Origin: Bugula neritina
Taxonomy: Eukaryota > Bryozoa > Gymnolaemata > Cheilostomatida > Bugulidae
Direction of reading: 5' to 3'
Length of the DNA stretch: 64,000 bases
Assembly (NCBI GenBank): GCA_964035545.1
Contig: OZ037765.1
Coordinates: 1,645,001-1,709,000 of the forward strand
The translations under genes and the position numbers were made by a program. Of the stretch, positions 1 to 28,300 are shown in pieces. Each line of letters opens with the position of its first letter. Position 1 is the first letter of the stretch. The notes below the pieces were generated by a model. It was not told where the DNA came from. It searched no databases and saw only the letters and a list, made by a program, of their open reading frames with translations.

Positions 1-15367
<15,367 letters not shown>

Positions 15368-18300
15368 GTTGTAGTTTCCAGTGAAAAATCTTAACAGAAA
15401 AACTTCCTAACAGTTATATATAATCCAGAAAATAGTTTTCTGCACTCAAATATCCCGTAAGCTCCGTAAATGTAAATTATCCATGAGTAACGAAGAGTTG
15501 GATGAGATGATGAGTTGTATACTGAAAGCCAACTGCGCTGGCGCAATGTGAACACTTGAATGATAAAAAGCTCGGATCAATAGAGTCTGATGTATTATAT
15601 TGATGCATTAAGAAAGCCGTAGCTCTTGAGATGGTTGGTAACTCGGAGATAAGCGTTGAGATAGAGTTGAAGTGCTCATAATTAGATCTGTGATTAGATC
15701 CAACACCCCACTGCATTCTAATGTCAAATAGACTGGTTGTTGAAGCTGTAGTAGTTACTGGCTATGCCCCAATGCTCTAATATATATGTAATCTAATTAT
15801 GCATACTGCTACTACTTTTTTAGGCTATCCTAAGATGATTGATGAAGCTTTTATCAGTTATTTCATTTTTTATTTTACAAAAACACTTTGAAAGCTTCTG
15901 AATATTTAAGGTGCTGAGAAAAAAAGTATAGAAATGCCAATATTTATAACTGGTACAATACCACGAAACATGTTCCAGAAAGTAATTTACATTTTATATC
16001 AAGGGAGCATTCAATTTCATTTTAGTAAACCCCCTCGATTTTACCACATTGAAAAAACTTAGGAAAAATCCTCAAGTTTTAATAAAGGGAACAAAACTAG
16101 CATTAAATCAAATTAAACTTGTAAGTTAACTGAGCAGCTAATTCAAACATTTGAGCTATTCAAAATTGGGACACATACGTCTACGTTGTGAAAAATAGTT
16201 TTGCTTTCATAAAGAAAAACAATTTTGCTTTTATTGAACACATAAGTTTTGCTTTCATTAAGCATAGTTCCTTTGTAAAGTAGCGTTTGTTTTTAAACTG
16301 TTAGCAGCTCAAAAATATACAACTTATTGATTTTTTGTTTGATAATCAGTGTTCATATTGCACACAATAGTATTTAATTATTACCACTATCAACTGACAG
16401 CTCTATCTTTTATTTCGCAATCTATCAACAATCGAAACTATGATTCATTTAAATTGATAAGAGTTGACCCTGTTAGTCAACACAACGCAAGTAGAAGAGG
16501 TACAAAATTATCTAAAAATAAATTTTTGGTGAATTTTATTAGGCAAAACTTTTCTTAAATTTGCAAGTATTAGCAAAACTATAAGATTTTGGCTGGCATG
16601 GGTTATGATCAACTTTGAATTTCCAGTAAAGCAGTAGTATTTTAATTTTCAACTGTATTTTCTGACTAAATATTTGTCTCCCCACGGATCATGGTGTGCT
16701 CAAGTTAGACTTAACAGTATTTAAGTAAGTGACTATCAACAGAGTATGCTGGTTAGTTTTTTATTCAAAAAGTGCTATATGAACTGTGATTCATCAAATT
16801 GTATCCTGACGGCATACAAGCAATGATGAGTAGGTCAGAATTTCAGCTTGTGTCTCTCACTGACAGAAGACATTGAACAAAAAGTAAACTCATATATAAT
16901 TATACGGTTACAAGATGTGTCCGGATAACTATAAGTATCAGTATTAAATGTTTTTACTTGGCCCTACAGTTAGGTTAAAGGATTACAACTAATCTATAGA
17001 ACTTGCAATGTGCAATAGCAAAACTAAACCGGTAAGGATAATTGCTAGTGTATAGCTTTAAACTAACAGTTAACACTAACACTAACAGTAACACTGCTAC
17101 TGTTAGTACCAGTGACTAGTAAACGAGAGGCCATGAATAGTATTTCTAAAAATTAGAAATTCAAAAGACTCTAAGCTGCCACAAATGTAGAGAGAAAGAA
17201 TAAGAAGCTGAGCATATAAGTCAAAGTGAATGTCAGTGTCGAAGACGAAATACAATACTGCCAATACATATTCTGTACAATTATTCATATTGATATACTA
17301 ATAGTAATACTAATCGTAATAGTAATACTAATAGGCTGATAGTAAGCTCACTGGTTGATTTTGTTTCACTTTCAGTATGACTTTCACAGTGACTATGAAG
17401 TATGAATTTATGATAGTTAATGTCATGCAAGTCCAGCCATCCAAAACATACGGTGCGAACAAAAAGTTTAAATTTCAACTCAGTTTGAGTTTATATATTT
17501 TTGAAGTTTGAGTCCCTAAATTTAATTTAAATTCAGTTAATTAACAATATTTTATTTTTTAACCTTACCTTGTTCACTTGGGCTTGGACGGTTAGAAGGT
17601 TGATTGCCCATTCTGATTTTCGAAGCAAATGTCAATATTTCAGTCACTTGTTTACTAATTTGGTTTATTCTTCTGCTTGGCTTAGATTCTTGTACTTCGT
17701 AGGCGTAGCATTTGGTTTTACATATCCAGATTTTTCACACACAAAAATTAAAAAGCTAAGAATCTTGCTTAAGAATCAAATTAAAATTGAATTTCAAATA
17801 CTCAAATTCAATAGTTGTTCAACTTTCACATTAAGTTTAACTTTCTGAAACTCTCAAGAGTTAAAAGTAACACTTGTAACTTCTCAAGCGTTTCTCCAAG
17901 TTGTAATTTTAATTTAATGTTTTCAATAACTATAAGTTATTAAGTTCGGCAACGAATAGGTACAGCGCTGTAATAAATGAACTATTACTATAACTATAAG
18001 TACTGTTAGTGTTAGTATTACTACTACTGTACTAGTATTACCAAATGATTCGCAAAAGACTTGAATCTCTTGAAGTTGAATGGCTGTAGGCGATATAACT
18101 TTCTTTGAGAAAAGACTAAAAAATTTAGGCAGAAGAAAAAAGGGACTCAAACCTGATATCAACAGCCTGCATTTAACGTAATAACTCCACCGTTTGCATG
18201 GAATTAAATTAAAAATGATTGCTTTTGAGGTCTTTTAGCGCATTAATTTTTCAGGTGCGCGTGTAAGTAGGCGCGTAGTATTTACATTTTTACCTTGACC

Positions 18301-18525
18301 TTCTCCATAACAACGTCAACATAGACAGATATGAAGAAATAGCCACTTGCAATAAAAGTTATAGCAGTGAATGCTTGGAAAGCAAAATTTTAAATAGAAT
18401 AGCTTCTATATTTCCAACTACTAACCTTTAAAATACAAATCAGTCAATGGTCATATCATAGAACTGAATTATACTAGTTTTCAGAGTTGTAATTACCAAG
18501 TTAAATTTGTATAATTATCATAACT
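15368..18525. other. Intergenic space between the divergent PKA-C and SAM genes
   Basis: I see no gene here. The stretch must contain the 5' ends and promoters of both divergent genes, but I could not identify a specific element. Short imperfect repeats of ACTAACA, TAATACTAA and TATTACTAC type occur around 17055-17110, 17285-17335 and 17980-18045. Confidence 0.7.
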
Positions 18526-18651
18526 ATGTCAGGGACAGGATCTGCAATAATTGAAGATTTAAAAGACTCCCGGGTGCCACCTTGTCTATATTGGTCTGTT
18601 GAACAAGTGTCAGAATGGGTTGCATCTGAACTGGGTCTAGAGGAATACAAG
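18526..18651 (+). CDS. SAMD15: SAMD15-like exon 1
   Basis: The ATG opens MSGTGSAIIEDLKDSRVPP, followed by the start of the SAM domain up to LGLEEYK. 126 nt, donor AAG|GTAAAA. The reading frame continues past the donor into intron sequence, which is not protein-like. Confidence 0.8.
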
Positions 18652-20833
18652 GTAAAAAAGAATGTTATGTTTGTATGTGCAAACTTGATTATTTTGAGAT
18701 ATTTTATTTTCTTTGCGAAAGTATTATATCTAATAACATTTTTTTATATGCATCACATTGTATGTATTTAAAGGAATGCTTCGAGAAGAACAAGGTAGAT
18801 GGAAGAATGTTGGTCTTTGTTACATCTTCTACTCTTCCACAAATTGGAGTAACAGATTTTGAACACATAAAAGTGAGTGTGGCTGCACTGTTGTAGAACA
18901 AGTTACCTTACTAAACTGTTGATAACTTACAGGATTGTGTGAAAGTGAGGTGGGGGCAGAACTGGAGGTTTACTAGTGCTGTAGATTGTAGTAATTAACT
19001 CTTCAATACAAAATTTGTTAATTTGTTTTTAAATTGATTAAATCTGACCATTTTGTAGAAAGAAATTCATGCATGGGCATTAGGCTCTATTGATATTCTT
19101 TTTTAAATTGATTACAGTATATTTTTATCTAAATGATCCATGTTGCCTAACGATTCAAGTTTCACATTTAGTAATTTTGCACAAAATATTCAGAAACTTA
19201 TTTAATTAACTTCATATTTCAATTAGCTCACTGTAGCTTATCTGTTTGTTATGTAGTAGAAGCTATGTATGGTAGCATTTGAAATAATAAATTGAAAATT
19301 AACAAACTATTTTTATGAAAAAGTTAAGTATTGAATAACGCTAATTTGTTATTTTTTCAACCAATATTTGAATGAATTGAAGGAAGACAATTTCCCAATT
19401 GGTAACAGAACTCGTATAAGTTGCTACAATAATATGTCATCATAATAATTATGCATATTGTAAACTAGCTGTCATTATAATATTTAGTTATTATGTAATA
19501 CAATATGAAATACATACAGTGTATTTTTGGTGGCAGATTATTTCCAGGGGTGTGAGAGAAATCTTGCAGTTAGAAGATCCTTTCTGGAACAGGTCTATCT
19601 CCCTGCCTCCAAGAGACCAGAAAGGTACCATTGTATATCTACACACATGCACTTATTAATCTTATATATGACTGCTTGTTTGTGAAACTCATATTTAGTT
19701 GTTGTCCAGTTAACCTAATGACCTTCACCTGTTAACCCAATGACTTTTTCAGTCACCAAAGTTATTGTAGATTTCCATTATAGTCATTGTGATTTTGTAA
19801 TTCAATTTTAGAAGAATTTGACACGCTGATTTAACTTTTGTTCAATGAACAATCTGACTTTTTTGTCTTAGTGCCAATTTTCTCCAATATCACACAAGAC
19901 TATCTGTGATGCCTTTTTCTGTTTCACACTAAGTTGATAGTACTTCCTGCCTTTCCTTTTGCATATGCTCCATCTCATCATCTTCAAATTTGTTTTTCTT
20001 AAAATATCCCCCTTATTTAAATATGGCTTTCACCATCGCCTTTCCTTGTAGCCAAACTTTTGACTTGTCTTCTCTTTGCTATATAACCAGTTTAATTGCA
20101 GTGTGTTTTACTATTGCTAACTCGCGTATGCTCTTTGCAAGAAATGGTATATATGATGTTTTAGTTGCAATGTAAATGAATTATAAAGGCAGATATGTAT
20201 TCTAACCATATTATGTACAGTTCTTCATGACATGTAATTATGCACAGAGGTCTTAATGCAAATGTAATTTAATTAGCTTTTATTTTTAAATTTTGTGCTT
20301 GTATTATGAACATTAATTTACTGTTATCATGATTGTTTTATTGCCTGCTAGTAATCATTGGTATATATGCTGTAAGATACAAGCACACTATTACAGCTCT
20401 TGATTAGGCTACTATATTATTTTGTAGCTACTTCAACCATAAGCACTAAATATAAGTCATTAGGCTATGAAAAACTTTCATAATAGTAACATGAAATGAA
20501 ACATTGATATAATTGATCTATTTTTGATTGCAGGAGTTAAAAAGTACTTTACCCACACCGTTTAATAACCTAAGTTGCTAAAAATAGCTGTCCACAGTAA
20601 AAGTAAAATATACTTATGTATTGTATGCTCAATGTAGACTGATTACATGGTGTAAGTTCATTAACTACCAGTTATTAACTATTCATATTGTGGCTGCAGG
20701 CATGTATATTGAGAGCAAAGCTGTGAGAGGCCAGCATGCAGATGGTTTGACCTATCAGCTCTATCTTGACACTCACGAGGAGCCGTTGTGGCAACCTCCC
20801 CTCAATAACCACTGTCAGCTACTGCCTCACTAA
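18526..20833 (+). CDS. SAMD15: Small SAM-domain protein, SAMD15-like, four exons
   Basis: Coding exons 18526-18651, 18774-18872, 19537-19624 and 20700-20833 join to a 148-residue protein ending at TAA. The SAM (sterile alpha motif) fold, a five-helix interaction domain, covers about residues 20-90, from WSVEQVSEWVASELGLEEYK through LPQIGVTDFEHIK to ISRGVREIL. After it come the block RSISLPPRD and a short tail. The combination of SAM, LPQxGxTxFE and RSISLPxRD resembles the C-terminal part of vertebrate SAMD15 as I remember it; the long vertebrate N-terminal part is absent. The molecular role of SAMD15 is unknown to me. Splice sites are GT..AG throughout and phases agree. A different SAM-only family remains possible. 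Confidence 0.75.
18774..18872 (+). CDS. SAMD15: SAMD15-like exon 2
   Basis: A 99-nt exon after acceptor TTTAAAG with ECFEKNKVDGRMLVFVTSST and LPQIGVTDFEHIK, the core of the SAM fold. Donor AAA|GTGAGT. Confidence 0.85.
19537..19624 (+). CDS. SAMD15: SAMD15-like exon 3
   Basis: An 88-nt exon after acceptor GTGGCAG. It holds the last SAM helix (IISRGVREILQLED) and RSISLPPRDQK, leaving one base for the next codon. Donor AAAG|GTACCA. Confidence 0.85.
20700..20833 (+). CDS. SAMD15: SAMD15-like exon 4 and stop
   Basis: After acceptor GGCTGCAG, the frame continues GMYIESKAVRGQHADGLTYQ to a TAA at 20831. The tail is short and polar with no recognised motif. Confidence 0.75.
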
Positions 20834-21062
20834 ACTGCCGTCTGCTAAGTCACTAAATCAACTAGGAATAGCTAAAAGCAGCACAGAGTCGAGAGTCATT
20901 GAGTGCAGTGTTTGCATAGTCCGACGATGTTCAAACTCGATATCCCACAACTGCACTCAGTGACCACCAACTTTGTGCTTCTTCAGACGATTTCCAAATC
21001 AACACAGGACATGGTGTATTTAAAAACGGAAATGTATTTTCAACTAATTCTTTTTTAAATCA

Positions 21063-21068
21063 AATAAA
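21063..21068 (+). other. Possible polyadenylation signal AATAAA for the SAM gene
   Basis: The hexamer lies 230 bases after the stop codon. Another AATAAA is at 21210. In AT-rich DNA such hexamers are common, so this is only a candidate. Confidence 0.3.
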
Positions 21069-22784
21069 TATAAGATGAAGCTGTTGAAATTTCATTAATA
21101 AATGATTGAATATCGCAACTTTTAAATTTTATGCAAGCATAAGCAAACATAAACTTGGCAACTTTTTAAGAATGCTATATAGATTTGAAATATTTAAACT
21201 AATGTAAGCAATAAAACAGATATGAGAAAAAACAAAATATACCTTGTGCTTGTTCTATAATTTTATGCAACTAAATGCTAACAATTTGTGGTATACTGAG
21301 TAAAAGAAGGCGCAATGGTAGTTTTAATAAGAACAAAAAATATATATTTTGGAAGAGTCTAAACTATTGAAATAGAATAGTTTTAGTTCTAAACTAGTTT
21401 CTTTTCATTTATAAACTGTTTACTAGACTACAATATATTTCTTAAAAAAGAAAATGAAGCAGTACTATATCATGAAACAACAAACGGAAAATATTGAAGT
21501 AATTTATTTGTTGAGGTTAGATAAAGCAGTTCAGGTAGGTTAATTTTGTTAATTTTATTATGTGGGTTATATAAGACAAACAAATACCATAATACAACTA
21601 TTGATAATAAATTGCAGTCAAGTCTGCAGAAATCAGTTATGGCTGTTGGCTGCTCATGAGTACTGTCAAGGTTGGCTTAAAGTAATATTCTTCTGTTGCA
21701 ATTTAGAACATTTCTTGGGGTACTCTGCTAAATTACTGCTAATTGTAAATATAAATTACTATTGGATATGGTATGATCAATGTCAGTTCTATGCATAAAA
21801 ATGTGTAATTGCAGACTTAGCGTGCCCTGTTTCTAATTTTACTATAGAACACTACAATATACTATATGAACACTCTGAGAGTTACTATACCAAGTTCAAA
21901 ATATTGCAAACTATTATTTTAATGCAATTATATATAATATATTTATCAAGGGCTTTGGTGCTATCTACCTTAAACTGTCCGCTATCAACATGGAAGGTAA
22001 CATTCAAATACTCATACTGCGAGAAGATAGCAGTCAAGCTGAATATGCTGAAAATTGTAAAACCTATATTATGGTCATATCAGTCAGAGGATTGTCCCAC
22101 CAGCAACTTTAAAGTCTATGGCTCTACGCCTTTTGGGTCAAATATTAAAGACTTCTATAGGTTTCTTGAAACAGCATTATACGAGCTTTGTGAACAACAT
22201 TATTTTGTCCCAATAATTTATTATTGCTTTGAAATATTATAATTATGTCCGGTTTTTTACTTTGTTGTCTTCTATTTTATATAGACTTATCTTCTTACCG
22301 AAATAGTTCTGTAAACGCACGAACTAAAAAAAGTCGGCATTGTAGGATTATAATACGCAGCCGTTTCAGTTTTGCACTGATATCATTACTAAACTAGTAT
22401 ATTAAAAACAAGGGTGTAACCGAGACGTCAATTCGCAAATCTATCATCTGATGAGAACTCAGTAAGCAGGAGAACCACCTTGCTGCACTTGTCCAGCAGT
22501 AACATTTCGACGTTCTATTACTTTTACGTGCAGTCAACTCGACGCAACCATTATGTAGTTTAACTTTAATAAGTTGAAAAGATGCTAATGACTTATCTCC
22601 TTTCTACAAACCAGTGAACTCAAAACTGAAAGTAAGTTACCCCGGCAGCAACTCAAGCTTTAGTTACAACTCCAAGTACAAGTCAAATCTGAAATCACAA
22701 ACTCAAAGTCAATGTCAAGGAACAATCATAATATCATTGTGAATGTGTTACTGATTGTCATTGTGACAATTATCATTGTCAATA

Positions 22785-22910
22785 ATGCGAAGTCATAGTC
22801 ATAGTGATACTGAGAGTGAGAGTGATACTCTGATAGTCATAGACTGATGGTGATACTATCACCACTGATAGTCAGAGTCATACTGATACTCATACTCATA
22901 GTGATGGTTA
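22785..22910. repeat. Imperfect GTCATAGTGATACT-type repeat
   Basis: Short units such as GATACTCATAGTCA and AGAGTGATACT recur in both orientations in the intergenic space. Confidence 0.75.
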
Positions 22911-25240
22911 TTTCATTTTAATTTGAATTTTGCTAATTCAGTAATCGTTTAGTAAAGTTTGTTTATTTTTCTTATGACAGTGACAGTGCAGGTAGGGCTG
23001 TGACTATCACTGTCAATATGTTTACTTTATATTGGTATTTAGTAATCTATTTCTGGACCTGTGATTAAAATCAATAAATGAATATAACGTTGATAATCTT
23101 AAATTTAATCTCTGCTGGATCTCCACCTGTCTGAGAATAAAACAGTATGATAAAGATACTCATAATGAGTTATCGTTGTAGGTATGACTGTTATCTGTGT
23201 ATAAGATTCTCTATGAAGATTATCATTGCATTTACTTATTACTCATTAGTCTTTAGATTTAGTGGAGTTCCATGAATCATGATTGAAGCACCAAGTTTAA
23301 CGGTACAAATATAAGTTCAGTAAAACAAAGTAATATGAATTTTACTATAACCTTTGGTTAAGGGCAGAGCCTTTTGGAAAAAGAAACTTTTTGCTGTAGT
23401 CAATGCAGCATTAGTATGTCTGTTATAGTGTTAATAGTTTAATCTGGTTACATAGGTTCCTCAGTAATTATGAGTGACCAGTGGCAAAAAGTTAATATTG
23501 ATGTTTCTTGCTGTGAATCACAGTGTGAGTGTCTGTACCTACAATTAGTCAATAGCTGTCAGTGCTAGACAATAACTATAATACATGTCCATTTTTAGGT
23601 CATTTAGGTAACATGCTGTATAATAAAAATAGAAAAACACAACAATATAATTATGACTATATTATCATAATAAATGATTAATTCGCATCTTCCAATGTAA
23701 TATTTTTCATATAAATTTATCTTGATTTTATGAAATGATAAATAGTATTTATTTTGCTTTAGATTTAGCTTCTACCAAGTTCAACTTCATTTGTTAACTG
23801 CACCAATTTTAAGCTACAGTAAAAAAAAGTACCCACAAATATTTGGAGTGTCAATTGAAATTGCTATCACAAAATAATTGTTTTTACCAGTGTGTTAGGG
23901 AGCTTATATTTATAGAAATTTATAGTTCTTGGACACTGATATACTTAGGAATTTAAAGTTTAATTTAATATTATGAATATAGTCTAACTATTTTTACTTT
24001 GCTGGAAAATTATGTTTCTGTTTAGCCCTTTTACATGCTCCTTTGATTTTGTTGAAGTAAATTATTAAATTTTAAAAACTCAACACTTTACCAGTAATTA
24101 AACTTTGTATTTTAGGAACCATTAATGATTATTTTAATAGTGGTTAAAATACTCTGAAAAACATTAGCTATCAACATTCAGAATATTGGTGTGTAAAATC
24201 AAAACTCAAATTTACTAGCTTGCTAATTATTGTGGTGCAAGAGTTGAGATTCTTTGAATCAAGAGTGTTTATCAGCCTGTCAAAAGGGCTTCTAGTCACG
24301 AGGGTAATTTTTCTTGACTTCACTTTATTTTTATTTTCATTGTGCTCTAGTTTAATCAACACATGCTTCTTTGCTGTCACAAAATACCCATGTGCTTGTC
24401 GTGTGTTGCAAAGAACAAAAATGACAAAACTATGCAGAAAAAAATATGGTAATCGTTTTATTTTTTCTTTAAGAAGAATTTTTAAAGATTTATGTTTAAA
24501 ATGAATTTTTTATTATTTTTTCTGATTTCTTTCATTAGTATTTTTTGTTCCCTTCTAAAACTTGTTGTTTGTCCAACTTGTCTCTCTAAATTGTACTTGA
24601 TGTTATTTGTTCATATTTAATTTTATATTTGGGAAATTTTTTATAATAATTTATATTAATTGGTTTATGTCTACTACAATAGTATACAAGTATTGAAAGA
24701 TATTTTGCAGAGAAATTCTTTTGTAATCAATAAGTTTTCCAAGTTTCCTTCTCATTGATAGTAGCCAATGAACTGCAATCAAATCAGGATTCAGTGAAGG
24801 ATCAATATCTGGGTACTTGTATATATATTATTAAACTGTTATTCACCATGTCTCTGTTTATCATGAAAGCATATTTGTACAATACCAATTGAACTAATAA
24901 CATGACTATTTACTATTCCATGTTGTATTGTATTCAAGTGGTGCTTCCTTGAGACATTATACTGAGTCCTTTTTGTTCTGTAGAACTACAACTTGGTTTT
25001 GCTGACTGCAACTGAAATATAGGGATCAATGGCTGTCTCATTTGCAAAATAAAATCTGATTTACTAAGTTTTAAATACTTATACAAAACTTTAAATACTT
25101 TTGCTGTTGCTAGTTTTAATCGAATACGTGAGCTATACACTTCCTAGGTATGTTTAATAGTAATTATGTGTATAATTTAAATATCGCAGGGTTAACATGA
25201 ACTTAGTATGCTGGCAGGTGTCCCAAGTGCTCCATATTCT

Positions 25241-25290
25241 TTGCAGGTGCTCCCTGGATGGTTGATAGGTGTCAATCATGGCAGAGATGA
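25241..25290 (+). promoter_or_regulatory. Likely 5' UTR acceptor and short upstream ORF of the IP3 receptor
   Basis: CTTTGCAG ending at 25246 looks like a splice acceptor, so the exon carrying the start codon probably begins at 25247 and an untranslated exon lies upstream. An ATG at 25258 opens a 10-codon ORF ending TGA at 25290; it overlaps the main ATG at 25278 in another frame and could lower translation. Confidence 0.45.
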
Positions 25291-25372
25291 GCGCCAACAG
25301 TTTTCTCCACATTGGAGACATAATTTCTCTGTACGCAGAAGGCTCAGTCAATGGGTTCATCAGCACCTTGGG
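25278..25372 (+). CDS. ITPR1: IP3R exon 1 (start)
   Basis: Residues 1-31. The ATG in ATCATGG context is followed by [20 protein letters not shown], the first strands of beta-trefoil 1. Donor GG|GTTTGT; two bases of Gly32 are carried over. Confidence 0.95.
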
Positions 25373-28300
25373 GTTTGTTTTCTGCTTAAGTATGCAAATA
25401 TTGTGTAAATTAAACATTGTACCTATTTCTTCAGCCTTCCATCTCTCAGACTATTGGTCTATGTTGTTCAAATGAATTGCTGCAAATACTATGGCTGTAT
25501 TCTTAAAACTGTATCACTTGCATTTACAGGGCCGTATTTTGGAAGTAATTAGCTAGAAAGTAATGAACTAGTTTCACCGATATAGACTGATGATTGAGGC
25601 ATTGCATTTGTAGGTTGGTGGATGACAGATGTGTGTTGAAACCTGATGCAGGAGACCTTACCAACCCTCCCAAAAAATTTCGAGGTTGGAAGTCTAAATA
25701 TTGCCCGATATATTATTTATTATATAATTTATCAGGCTTTTAGACTGTTTATTTTGAATTACTTCCTTGTGCACTTGGTTCGTGGAAAGTTTTGCCTGAA
25801 ATTACATTCAGATGTATAAATAAACAATACAAAGAACACAAGTTGTTTATAGGAAATTTAACAGCAGAATTATCAAAAGGATGAAGCTACTCGTAAAATA
25901 TTTTGTTGGTTGGTACAAGTTGTGGTTCTTTTGGTCCATATTATTAATTTTAGTAACCACACTTTTTGTTATTACAATACTAGCTAATGCTGGTGGGAGG
26001 ATGACGTTATGTCTGTGAATTAATGTACTTTTATTAAAGATGTATCTTTAGCTAATAAGTGTGTAGGTGTAGCTGGTACACCACAGAATTATTAGTAGAC
26101 TTCCTTTATAACTATGCTAGATATTTTTCAGTTATGTGGGCAAAAAGCTCTTCTATATTTTAATGACAAACAAGTTAGTAGTAGGCTAGTATGACTGTAT
26201 ACTGTATTGGAGGGGATGGGAATCTTCTAAATGACCCTCATTTTATTAACTGTTGGTTGAGTAAACCATTCACTCGTGTTGAGCACAAATTTACCAGGAC
26301 AGATTCTCAAACTAGGAAGCTGGGAGTGAAAGTATTTTTCCGTTTGAATTTTTAAAGTCACTTACAAGGGCACTAGAAAATGCTAGCATTTCTGGCACAG
26401 TTTTTAATAGATAAAATACATTTGACTGGTCAGTCCTTCAGTCTATGGTATAGAGAAGTAGATGGCTTTCTGGAACTCTACTCTGACTGCACAAAACTAT
26501 AGACTTGTGTTCCTACTGTATAGTAAACTAAGTGGTCCTAGTTGGACATACTCCTTCATTTCTTGTTTTGGACATGTAAAAACATATTTTTTCAGCTTTT
26601 ACTGCTGTAGTTTTTTCAAGCGCCATTGCTGAAAAACTATTGAGAGATTTGCTTGTGATAAAAATTTTTGTCAGTTGTTTGGTACTCCACATGTATGATG
26701 TAATTTTTTCACAATTTCCTTTTTAAAAGCTTCCTGTGTTGTTTATTAGTTCATATTTTGGCTCGTGTTTCTTTTCACAAGCTCTGTGAAATTTATTTAC
26801 TGATTCAAGTTATCAGAAGCTGAACTTGTTGTCACTGTAGACTGTCTCTTCAAGATTTGTCCAATGAGCAGATATTCCGCCCAAAAGCAGTTCTGGAAAG
26901 CGTCTAAACAGTCACCTACTGCTGACGCTGCCGACGCAGTTCTCCTCACTAAACTACACGTAAGTATGAGACATGCAAGTGCACTACAGAAACTTCGTGT
27001 AGTAAAGAGGTTATAGCTTATACCTGCGAAAATTCTGATAAAATTCTTCCTATAGTTGCTCGTCAAATGGATGCTTTACATTATATTATATTGGGTATTC
27101 TCGAAAGGTAAAGATAATTCTTTTAATTTATCATTCTATCGTATTGCTATCCTCTCTCTTCCCTCTGTGTTGGATGCTAGGCAACTAGGTGCAGTTTTTC
27201 GACAGCTAAGCAAAGTGCAATTGTATCTCCATTCAGTGGGTACTTAAGAGTGGATTAAGTAGAAGTCAAGCGGTACCAAAGTTATTTGACACTCCAGATA
27301 TACACACAGTGATCTCTTCGATCCAATACTGATACATATACACCCACTTTCATTAATTCCTTCAAGTGCAGATCAATGTACTTCAATGAACTCTAGCTGG
27401 TTTTCTGTGTTTATAGATGTAGCTAGGATTCAGTAAGCTGTATACTCAGGCTGTACAAATGTATCGTTTGCCAGTAACTCTCAATTATACATCGAATGCA
27501 GTTAATAGCACTAATTAAATGAGTGTATATTCATGTGCCTGTGTACTGTGTGTATACCAACTGTATAATTACCAGCTTCCCCTTTTCATGTACTGAACTA
27601 GATAGCAGCTGAGGTTGCAATAATTTAGGGTAATTAATACTTTTTGTCCCCTCTTGCTGTAAAACTGCGAAGTATTCCTATGGGAGTCCCATGTAGTTTT
27701 TGTTGCAATTTTTGATTTGTACCATGTTGGTGGGAGTTTATTTGAAGAGGCATATTTAGTACATGGTCTATGTTTAGCACATGGTCTATATTTAGCACAT
27801 GGTCTATGTTTAGCACATGGTCTATATTTAGCACATGGTCTATATTTAGCATGCTGCTGAGACTGAGAAGAAACAGAATGACCTGGAAAGCTCCAAACTT
27901 ATTGGAACTGATGTCCAGTATGGTGAGGTGGTGCAGGTACGTTGATGATATACAGTATTGTACTATTGTATTGTACAGTTGTATTCACCTTAATATATAG
28001 CATTTCTGAAAGATTTTTTAGCGGAATTATTAATCAATATAATTTATATGTTGCCCTGTAGTATAATCATGGTATTTCCACCGCCGTGGTAGGTTACGGG
28101 CAAGTCTTGTGGAGCTGATCTCCCAGTGAGCACATTTTCTGTACTTTGGAAAGTAGTCAGTCATGTATACACACACTTGTGCCTTTACAGCAGATACTCA
28201 TCTGTGTTTGAACATAGCATTATATACAACCTTGTAAAAACCTAAGCTCGTATCCAATAGCGTTTGTTTTGTGTGGAGAGAAAATTCAAAATTACTTTTT

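Larger units (their letters stand above)
20834..25246. other. Intergenic space between the SAM gene and the IP3 receptor gene
   Basis: About 4.4 kb of AT-rich DNA with no gene I can support. It includes the 3' UTR of the SAM gene and presumably the promoter and non-coding 5' exon(s) of the IP3 receptor. Simple repeats occur near 22785-22910. Confidence 0.65.

Noticed and set aside
15477-15716. 79-codon minus-strand ORF upstream of PKA-C, tested as another first exon
   Set aside because: It has no match to known PKA-C leaders and no good donor in the required phase that I could see.
21904-22242. 112-codon plus-strand ORF between the SAM and IP3R genes
   Set aside because: I recognise no family in it, the codon use is like the AT-rich background, and no splice partner is evident.
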